Positions 56,325 to 64,000 of a stretch of DNA of 64,000 nt are shown piece after piece. A program made the translations under genes and the position numbers. Positions within the stretch are counted from its first letter, which is position 1. Every line of letters starts with the position of its first letter. The notes below the pieces were generated by a model. It searched no databases. It worked only from the letters and a program-made list of their open reading frames with translations, and was not told the DNA's origin. This DNA is from Mycolicibacterium lutetiense (GTDB lineage: Bacteria > Actinomycetota > Actinomycetes > Mycobacteriales > Mycobacteriaceae): NCBI RefSeq assembly GCF_017876775.1, contig NZ_JAGIOP010000001.1:620001-684000 (forward strand), in the 5' to 3' direction.

Positions 56325-57200
56325 TCAGTACGACGTATTCGGTTCGGGCCACCAGTCGGAACTCTCGATCGGTGTGGCCGGGTGGCCGGTCACGGTCTCG
56401 ACGACATCGGTCAGGGACGCGAGGTCGCCGCGGGCGATGGCCTGATACCAGGAGATCCAGGCTTCGATCTGGTTTCCGCCGATGCCCTGCTTCCAGCGCC
56501 GGCTGAACGCTTCCTCCAGCGTCTCCGGGTGATAGCGGTACGGCCGCCCGGTGGCCGCGGCGATCTTGGCCACCGCCTGTTCCAAGGTGAGCAGTTCCGG
56601 TCCGGTGACCTCGAGGGTCGCGTTGTCGTGTTCGGTACCCGGATTCGCTGCGACGGTGGCGACCACCTCGGCGATATCGGCGTGCGTGACGAACGCGGCC
56701 TGCCCGGTGCCGCCCGGTCCGCTGATGACGAGATCGTCGTCGGCCAATGCGGCGGGTGTCGCACCGTAGAAGCCGGCACGGAAGATGGTGTGGCGTACCC
56801 CTGTTCCGGCGATGAACTGCTCGGTGAGCCAGTGGTCGCGAGCGTTGCGGTAGGTGGCCACGGGACCCGCTCCCAGCAGCGAGACGTACAAGACGCGTTC
56901 CACTCCGACGTCGAGGCCGGCCTCGACGACGCTCGCGTGTTCTTCCAGGCGCCGGCCGGTGGGATGTCCGGAAATCAGGATCAAGGTCGACGCGCCGTCG
57001 AGCGCGCGACGCATGGCCGCGGCGTCGGCATATTCAGCCGGCCCTCGGCGCTGTGCCCCGGCGAGTTCGGGCAGGGCAGTGGGGTTACGTGCCACCAGGA
57101 GCTGTGGAATCCCGCGCTTGGCGAGTTCGGCCGCGATTCTGCTGCCCAACGCGCCGGTGACGCCGGTGGTGGCGACGGTTCCACTGTTGTTCTGGCTCAT
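56325..57200 (-). CDS. NmrA-like NAD(P)H-binding reductase
   Basis: This atypical SDR of 291 residues has the nucleotide-binding motif TGVTGALGSRIAAELAKRG near the N-terminus and VLYVSLLGAGPVATYRNARDHWLTEQFI, where the active-site Tyr/Lys pair of classical SDRs is missing. It resembles the QorB/YtfG quinone reductase group. AGGAGTCCCA precedes ATG 57200, which excludes the longer frame. It diverges from an ArsR-family gene. Two GTACGA/TCGTAC palindromes lie between them, so redox- or electrophile-responsive control by that regulator is likely. Confidence 0.83.
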   Translation of the reverse strand: MSQNNSGTVATTGVTGALGSRIAAELAKRGIPQLLVARNPTALPELAGAQRRGPAEYADAAAMRRALDGASTLILISGHPTGRRLEEHASVVEAGLDVGVERVLYVSLLGAGPVATYRNARDHWLTEQFIAGTGVRHTIFRAGFYGATPAALADDDLVISGPGGTGQAAFVTHADIAEVVATVAANPGTEHDNATLEVTGPELLTLEQAVAKIAAATGRPYRYHPETLEEAFSRRWKQGIGGNQIEAWISWYQAIARGDLASLTDVVETVTGHPATPIESSDWWPEPNTSY

Positions 57201-57235
57201 TGGGACTCCTGACCGCTTGTGTCCGGCACTCAAAG

Positions 57236-57292
57236 GTACGATGTAGTTCGTACACGAGGTTAGCGATGCCTGAGGTACGACGCAAGTCGTAC
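57236..57292. promoter_or_regulatory. Twin operators between the NmrA-like and ArsR genes
   Basis: GTACGA-tgtagt-TCGTAC (57236-57253) and GTACGA-cgcaag-TCGTAC (57275-57292) have identical six-base half-sites and six-base spacers, with centres 39 bases apart. They occupy the 115-base divergent region and probably bind the ArsR-family protein encoded at 57316. Confidence 0.72.
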
Positions 57293-57315
57293 ATGGGGGT
57301 GGGGGGTTTGCAGCA

Positions 57316-57624
57316 GTGCAGTCCGAGATGACGCTGGGGGTTGTGCTGGCGGCACTGGCCGACCCGCACCGGCGGCGCGTTGTCACAGAGTTGGCCGCGG
57401 CGAGCGCCGACGTCGAACGCACGTGCTCGTCATTTACCTTGCAAGTCACCAAATCCACTGCAACCCACCACTTTCGGGTGCTCAGTGAGAGCGGACTGAT
57501 CCAGCTGACTGATTACGGCAATCGCAAAGGGGTGCTACTTCGGCGTGAGGAGATCGACCGGCGGTTTCCGGGGCTGCTGTCCCTGCTGGTCGCAGAACGC
57601 GGGCAGCAGGTTTCAGGTCCGTAG
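57316..57624 (+). CDS. ArsR-family winged-helix regulator
   Basis: This 102-residue protein has an ArsR-type winged helix: VLAALADPHRRRVVTELAAAS, then TKSTATHHFRVLSESGLIQLTDYGNRKGVLLRREEIDRRFPGLL. The recognition helix is KSTATHHFRVL. No metal-binding Cys cluster of the ELCVCDL type is present. It is divergent from the NmrA-like reductase gene and shares two palindromic operators with it. The ligand is unknown; redox-type control is inferred from the partner gene only. Confidence 0.85.
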   Translation: MQSEMTLGVVLAALADPHRRRVVTELAAASADVERTCSSFTLQVTKSTATHHFRVLSESGLIQLTDYGNRKGVLLRREEIDRRFPGLLSLLVAERGQQVSGP

Positions 57625-57647
57625 GTCGGTACGAGCACGTCAGTCCG

Positions 57648-60600
57648 TCAGTCGGTCAGGGCCAGGAACGCCCCGAGCGCGATCAGGCTGTCCGGCTGGC
57701 CGGGCAGATAGTCGGTGAGCTGCGGGGAACGCACGATGTACGCGACGTACTTGGCCCGGCTGATCGCCACGTTGAGCCGGTTGCGGTTCAACAGGAATCC
57801 GATCCCGCGGGGCACATCGGCGGCCGCGGACGCCGTCATCGAGACGAACACCACGGGCGCCTGCCTGCCCTGGAACTTGTCCACCGTGCCGGCCTGCACC
57901 TCGGTCAGTCCCGCCGCGTCGAGCGCTCGACGCACCGTGGTCACCTGGGCGTTGTAGGGGGTCACCACCAGGATGTGGTCCTGCCCCAGCGGTGTGCTGC
58001 CCTTTTCGTCGGTCCAGGTGGTGCCGAGCAGGCCGGTGATGGCGGTGACGATCGCCTCGGCCTCCTCCGGACTGTCGGTCGAGTTGCCCAGGTGCGGCAC
58101 CGAGAGCACCCGAACACCCGGTTCGACACCGTCGAGTGTCCTTGCCGCACTGACCTGTTCGTGTGACCGCAGCCGACCGTCATAGGACAGACGCGACACC
58201 GGGCCGCACACCGCCGGGTGCATCCGGAACGAGCAGTCCAGGAAGTAGCCTCGCTCGGCCGGCAGCGTGTGCGCACCTTCGACCAGCCAGCCCAGCGCTG
58301 AATCATCGACCGGTGCCGGGTGGGTGCCCTGGCTGACCTGGGGGAGTTGCTGCGGGTCGCCGAGCAGCAGCAGGTTGCGCGCCGCGGGGGCTACCGCGAT
58401 GGTGTTGGCGAGGTTGAACTGGCCGGCCTCTTCAAGCACCAGCAGATCGAGGCATTGTCGCGGCACTCGCGTCTCATTCGCGAAATCCCATGCGGTGCCC
58501 CCGATCACACAGCCGGAATGGTCGGCGATGAACGAGGCGTACTGATTCTGGTCGATCTCAGTCCACCGTGGGTCGGCACCCTTGCGTTTCTTGGCGACCC
58601 GCGATGCATCCACCCCGGCGTCGAGCACCTGATCCAGCAGGTGCTCGATCACCGCGTGTGACTGGGCGACGATGCCGATCCGCCAACGGTGTTCGTTGGC
58701 CAGGCGGGCGATGATCTGCGCCGAGGTGTGGGTCTTGCCGGTGCCGGGTGGCCCGTGCACCGCGATATAGGAGCAGTCCAGATCCAGCAGGGCGGCGGTG
58801 ATGTCGGCGGCGGTTTCCCCGCCGCGGGGCAGTGTCCGGCCGCTGACGGTGCGCGGTGGGCGGCGCAGCAGCACATCGGTCACCGCGTCGGCGGGTAGCT
58901 TCGGCAGACCGGCGGCGACGGTGGTTGCCGTGCCGTCGATGGATGCCTGCAGGGGCTTGGTGTTGATCGGCGGACCGGGGGTCAGCGCGAACGGTACCTG
59001 GGCGAAGGCGTCGCCGCCGGTGGGTTGGCGTTCGGTGATCATCACCTCGGTGGGTGCGTCCGGGTTGTCGCAGCCGATGACGGCGGCGCTGCCGAAGCCG
59101 CGACGGTCCGGGTCGTCGGACAGGCCTGCCGGTGCCGGCGGCGCGTAGAGCGCGTACACCTCGGTGCCCAGCTCTCCGGCATCGATGGCGCCGGTGAGCA
59201 GGACCTGCCGCTGTGGTTTGCGGGCCCGCGGCGGGGTGTGCCAGTCGTTGACCACCCGGGCCTGTTCCGCGACGAAAACGCCTGTGCCGTCCGCCCATTC
59301 GTCGACCGGATTGTTGATTCGGTCGAAATGGCCCCACCAGAACGGTTTGTCCTCGCGTTTGTGGAAACCGCGGGCCGCGGCGATGAGCGCCACCGCCTGC
59401 TGCTCGGCGGTCCGGGCTTCCACGCCGTCGCCGGCGAATCTGAGCAGCTTGCGTTCGGTGGCGTCGGCCTTCTCGATCGGTGCCCCGTCGCGCACCGGTT
59501 GTGGGCCGCGCGGTGGTACTTCGGCTTCGAACGCCCGGCTGATCAGCCAGTCCCGCAGCCGGTGGGTGGAACGGCAGTCGTAACGGTTGTAGTCCTCGAT
59601 CTCCTTGAGCACGGTGGCGGCCTCGTCGTGTTCACCGGCCTCGCGCAGCGCGCAGTAGCGCGCGTACTCGGTGATCGAATCGGTGGCCTTGGTGACCTCA
59701 CCGCCGCGCAGTTCGGTACCCATGTAGAGCGGTTCGAGCGATTTGATGCTGTAGTTCTCGGTGCCGACACAAATGCTCTTGCGTACCAACGGAAGAAGAT
59801 CGACCAGGACGCCGTTGCGCAGCAGGTCGTCGACATCGTTCTCGCCCACTCCGTATCGGCCGGCCAGTCGCAGCAGGGTGCTGCGCTCATAGGGTGCGTA
59901 GTGGTAGATGTGCATCTTGGGAAAACGCTTGCGGCGCTTGCGAACCATGTCCAGGAAATCGATGAGCACCTGACGCTCGCTGGCCCGGTCGTGCGCCCAG
60001 AACGGCTGGAAACTCCCCTCCGCGCCGAGAACACCCCACAGGTATTCCAGGCCCCAGTCGCGGCCGTTGACGGTCCACAACGGGTCGCCCTCGTAGTCGA
60101 AGAACAGGTCGCCTTTGTCCGGATCGGGCAGCAGCATCAGTGGTTGCGAATCGACCACTTCGTACGGTGGCTTGCCATCGGGCCGCGGCGCCACTTGCAA
60201 CCGGGCCTGACCGGTCAGTGCGGTCAGCGCGCGCTGCGCCAGCCCGGGCACCGCGCCGGTGTATTCGGCCAGCTGATGGGTGGTGGTGACACCGGCCTCG
60301 ATGAGCCGGGCGCGTTGGCTGGCCCGCATCCCGGCGACCAGCAGGAGGTCATCGGTCTCGCGGACCTGCTGCTGGCAGTCCGGGCAGCCGAAACATGCTC
60401 GCACTGTCTCGTCGGACCAGCGCACCACGGTATCGGCGGCGAAATGCCCGTCGAGCAGTGTCTGCAGCGCAGCGCGGCGCGGCCGGTACACCGCCAGCAG
60501 GTCGTCGACGCGGTAGCTGGCCAGCGCGCCGCCGCCGAGCACCAGGTCGACCTCATCGGCGACCGGCACGCCGGCGCCGGTCAGCACATCGGCGTAGGCG

Positions 60601-61058
60601 GCCAGCTGCAGCAGCGCTTCGACCTTCACCGATCGGGCCAGTTTGGTGTCGCGCAGCCGGTAGCGTTCGCCGTCCCAGATCAGGAAGTCGGCGAATCCGG
60701 CGAACCGTCCGTCGAACATCGCGGCCTGGAAGATCACCGGGTCCCGACGTTGCGCCGCCGCAAGAGTGGCTTCGGCGGCCGTGGTCAGCCCGGCCACCGT
60801 GTAGGCGGGCCGGTCGATCACCGTCACCTCAGACGGTGCAGCGTCGGCTCGTAGCTGTTCGAGGTGGCGCTGTTCATGCTCGGCGCCCAGTTCTGCTGTG
60901 CGGGCGAGCAATTCGTCATCGGATGATACCGCTGGCCCTCGGCCCAGTCGGGCGTCGAACGAGCGCAGCAGGGCATATTCGCAGCGGGCGGCCGCAGCCA
61001 GGTCCGACGCGCTGTAGATGACCGTCGGACCCGACGCGCCTTCATCGGTGACGAACAC
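57648..61058 (-). CDS. TM0106-family RecB-like nuclease fused to Upf1/Dna2-type helicase (Rv1251c-like)
   Basis: A large fusion of 1136 residues. The N-terminal PD-(D/E)XK nuclease has Asp124 (GFADFL), Asp137 and Lys139 (RLRDTKLA). Cys26 with Cys222, Cys225 and Cys228 (ACFGCPDC) could hold a 4Fe-4S cluster, as in Dna2 and Cas4. The middle has an RNase-H-like exonuclease-type domain (DLFFDYEGDP, YHYAPYERSTLLRL, YNRYDCRST). The C-terminal SF1 helicase has GPPGTGKT near residue 770, LVLEEAGQF, GDPQQLPQ and the C-terminal VAISRAK. All three parts look intact. A role in DNA repair or degradation is likely, but it is not proven. Confidence 0.87.
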   Translation of the reverse strand: MFVTDEGASGPTVIYSASDLAAAARCEYALLRSFDARLGRGPAVSSDDELLARTAELGAEHEQRHLEQLRADAAPSEVTVIDRPAYTVAGLTTAAEATLAAAQRRDPVIFQAAMFDGRFAGFADFLIWDGERYRLRDTKLARSVKVEALLQLAAYADVLTGAGVPVADEVDLVLGGGALASYRVDDLLAVYRPRRAALQTLLDGHFAADTVVRWSDETVRACFGCPDCQQQVRETDDLLLVAGMRASQRARLIEAGVTTTHQLAEYTGAVPGLAQRALTALTGQARLQVAPRPDGKPPYEVVDSQPLMLLPDPDKGDLFFDYEGDPLWTVNGRDWGLEYLWGVLGAEGSFQPFWAHDRASERQVLIDFLDMVRKRRKRFPKMHIYHYAPYERSTLLRLAGRYGVGENDVDDLLRNGVLVDLLPLVRKSICVGTENYSIKSLEPLYMGTELRGGEVTKATDSITEYARYCALREAGEHDEAATVLKEIEDYNRYDCRSTHRLRDWLISRAFEAEVPPRGPQPVRDGAPIEKADATERKLLRFAGDGVEARTAEQQAVALIAAARGFHKREDKPFWWGHFDRINNPVDEWADGTGVFVAEQARVVNDWHTPPRARKPQRQVLLTGAIDAGELGTEVYALYAPPAPAGLSDDPDRRGFGSAAVIGCDNPDAPTEVMITERQPTGGDAFAQVPFALTPGPPINTKPLQASIDGTATTVAAGLPKLPADAVTDVLLRRPPRTVSGRTLPRGGETAADITAALLDLDCSYIAVHGPPGTGKTHTSAQIIARLANEHRWRIGIVAQSHAVIEHLLDQVLDAGVDASRVAKKRKGADPRWTEIDQNQYASFIADHSGCVIGGTAWDFANETRVPRQCLDLLVLEEAGQFNLANTIAVAPAARNLLLLGDPQQLPQVSQGTHPAPVDDSALGWLVEGAHTLPAERGYFLDCSFRMHPAVCGPVSRLSYDGRLRSHEQVSAARTLDGVEPGVRVLSVPHLGNSTDSPEEAEAIVTAITGLLGTTWTDEKGSTPLGQDHILVVTPYNAQVTTVRRALDAAGLTEVQAGTVDKFQGRQAPVVFVSMTASAAADVPRGIGFLLNRNRLNVAISRAKYVAYIVRSPQLTDYLPGQPDSLIALGAFLALTD

Positions 61059-61098
61059 GCTGCCACTGTAGGGGAGGTCACCGACATCCTGCCGGAGG

Positions 61099-61659
61099 CT
61101 AGGTGTTGCCCATCAACTCCACGCCGCCGCCGTTCCAGCGGAACTTCACCGTGCTGGCCAGCCCGTGGAAACCGCCGGAGTACTGCAACGCCACGGTGTC
61201 ACCGGTGCTGGTCGTCTTGTCGATGCCGTTGAAGCCGTAGGTGTCGGGCACGCCGGTGGGGATGAACTTGCCGAGGTGGAACAACACGGCCCGGGTATTG
61301 GGGTTTTCGGAGTTGGTGTTGGCCCGCACGATCACCGCCGACAGCTGCGCGCACTCGTTGTAGTTGCCCGCGAGCGGTTCGGGGCTCCAGGCCTGATTGC
61401 TGCGGGGGTCACGGGGCAACTCGGAGACGGCCTTGGCGATCTCGGGGGCGGCCAGGTTCACCGCGCACGGGTCGGCCTCCGGCGGGGCCGGCGCCGGGGC
61501 GGCCTTCGCGGCAGATTTCGATGCTGGAGCCGATGCTGGATCGGCGCTGGGCTCGGGGGTTTTCGAGACCGTCGAGTCGCCCGATCCGCAGCCTGAGAGC
61601 GTGAGCGCGGCCGCCAAGATGGCCCCGGGGGCCATCGCGAATACTGCGACCCGTTTCAC
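61099..61659 (-). CDS. lprE: LppP/LprE-family lipoprotein
   Basis: This 186-residue lipoprotein has the signal MKRVAVFAMAPGAILAAALTLSGC with lipidation at Cys24. An Ala/Pro/Ser-rich linker (about 25-60) is followed by a compact domain with paired Cys (DPCAVN and NECAQL) and the family segment SAVIVRANTNSENPNTRAVLFHLGKFIPTGVPD. It is anchored on the outer face of the cell membrane. LprE of M. tuberculosis (Rv1252c) has been linked to host interaction, but its biochemical role is unknown. It diverges from deaD. Confidence 0.87.
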   Translation of the reverse strand: MKRVAVFAMAPGAILAAALTLSGCGSGDSTVSKTPEPSADPASAPASKSAAKAAPAPAPPEADPCAVNLAAPEIAKAVSELPRDPRSNQAWSPEPLAGNYNECAQLSAVIVRANTNSENPNTRAVLFHLGKFIPTGVPDTYGFNGIDKTTSTGDTVALQYSGGFHGLASTVKFRWNGGGVELMGNT

Positions 61660-61706
61660 AGTTGGGCAACCTACCGTGACTCCGCAGCGAGGTTATGCAG
61701 GCGCGC

Positions 61707-61737
61707 GGCCGGGATTCCGGCCGATTGGCACTAGACT
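61707..61737 (+). promoter_or_regulatory. deaD promoter with adjacent palindrome
   Basis: TAGACT at 61732-61737 is a good -10 element nine bases before the deaD ATG, so the transcript is leaderless or nearly so. GGCCGG-gatt-CCGGCC (61707-61722) overlaps the expected -35 region and may be an operator. Confidence 0.45.
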
Positions 61738-61746
61738 TCTGAACCG

Positions 61747-63515
<1,769 letters not shown>

Positions 63516-63519
<4 letters not shown>

Positions 63520-64000
63520 CGGCTTCCAACAGAGTGACGGATCCGTCGGATCAGGGTGGCCTCGAGTCGGTAGACGCAGTGCCACCAGGGGCTTCGGGGT
63601 CCGCGCGGGTCGCGTCACTGACCGGGATACGCGCGGTGGCCGCCATTCTGGTGGTGCTGACCCACGCGGCGTACACGACCGGCAAGTACGGGCAGGGCTA
63701 TCTCGGGCTGGTCTATTCACGGGCCGAGATCGGTGTGCCGATCTTCTTCGTGCTCAGCGGTTTCCTGTTGTTCCGTCCGTGGGTGAAGGCCGCAGCGACC
63801 GGGGGAGAGCCGCCGTCTGTCCGCCGCTACGGCTGGCACCGGGTCCGACGGATCATGCCGGCGTATGTGGTCACGGTCCTGATCGCCTACCTGCTCTACC
63901 ACTTTCGCACCGCGGGCCCGAACCCCGGCCACACCTGGATGGGCCTGTTCCGCAATCTGACGCTGTCCCAGATCTACACCGACAACTACCTGTTCGCCTA
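63516..64000 (+). CDS. Acyltransferase-3 (OafA/YrhL) family membrane protein, 3' end outside window
   Basis: The frame begins at GTG 63516, overlapping the deaD stop, and stays open to the window end, giving about 161 residues. After a short polar N-terminus come SLTGIRAVAAILVVLTHAAYTTG, with the active-site His of the acyltransferase-3 fold. GVPIFFVLSGFLLFRPWV and RRYGWHRVRRIMPAYVVTVLIAYLLY follow. Such proteins acetylate or acylate exported glycolipids and polysaccharides. It matches the position of Rv1254. Only the first helices are visible. Confidence 0.85.

Overview
The window is a high-GC actinobacterial chromosome segment from a non-tuberculous Mycobacterium (Mycolicibacterium type). 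Gene order over most of it follows the M. tuberculosis stretch Rv1205 to Rv1254. Recognised orthologues, in order, are the LOG-family protein, fadD6, folP2, gpgS, tagA, glgM/glgC, the Rv1217c-1219c efflux operon, sigE-rseA-htrA-tatB, mrp, the DUF1003/MgtE_N pair, lpqY-sugABC, corA, lpqZ, an SDR, kgd, Rv1249c, Rv1250, the Rv1251c nuclease-helicase, lprE, deaD and an acyltransferase. Species cannot be fixed from the sequence alone.

Layout. 1-2.2 kb: a truncated LuxR/MalT-like ATPase regulator, a STAS anti-anti-sigma protein and a TetR regulator. 2.3-11.1 kb: acyl-CoA synthetase and a glucan block (gpgS for methylglucose lipopolysaccharide; glgM and glgC divergent for alpha-glucan). 11.2-15.8 kb: membrane proteins and an ABC exporter operon with its TetR repressor. 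15.8-19.9 kb: O-methyltransferase and the SigE envelope-stress module. 19.9-26.6 kb: Mrp, a lytic transglycosylase-like protein, DUF1003, PRC/MgtE_N/CBS and small membrane proteins. 26.8-33.3 kb: the LpqY-SugABC trehalose recycling operon, interrupted between sugA and sugB by an IS110-family element, and ending in a suppressor-of-fused-like gene. 33.3-36.6 kb: corA, malic enzyme and lpqZ. 36.6-43.7 kb: a metal/Mg block (ArsR regulator, MgtA-type P-ATPase, MgtC, fused ABC permease, ABC ATPase) that I do not recall at this place in M. tuberculosis. 43.7-47 kb: SDR, an XRE regulator divergent from a methionine aminopeptidase, and an MFS transporter. 47.1-50.9 kb: kgd. 51-57.6 kb: Rv1249c-like protein, two MFS exporters, an FAD oxidoreductase, an NmrA-like reductase and its divergent ArsR regulator. 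57.6-64 kb: RecB-like nuclease/helicase fusion, lprE, deaD and a truncated acyltransferase.

How the genes fit together. Trehalose and glucan metabolism recurs: LpqY-SugABC re-imports trehalose, GlgC and GlgM feed alpha-glucan synthesis, and GpgS starts methylglucose lipopolysaccharide. Envelope stress (SigE, RseA, HtrA, TatB) and divalent-cation homeostasis (CorA, MgtA, MgtC, MgtE_N protein) are the other themes.

The most striking part is the IS110-family element at 29079-30634. It sits exactly in the sugB ribosome-binding-site/start-codon junction, flanked by CCGATGAG on both sides. It re-creates the sugB ATG at one end. At the other end it places a 511-codon antisense frame behind sugB's old initiation signals, as described for hed of IS900. 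Its 283-nt non-coding end holds two stem-closed loops. The second loop contains an 8-nt copy of the element's far terminus and a 6-nt complement of its near terminus. This is the layout expected of a bridge RNA. Several divergent promoters also carry clear paired operators (XRE/MetAP, NmrA/ArsR, the Rv1219c-like TetR gene). No tRNA, rRNA or CRISPR array was seen, and no gene-free stretch exceeds 300 bases.
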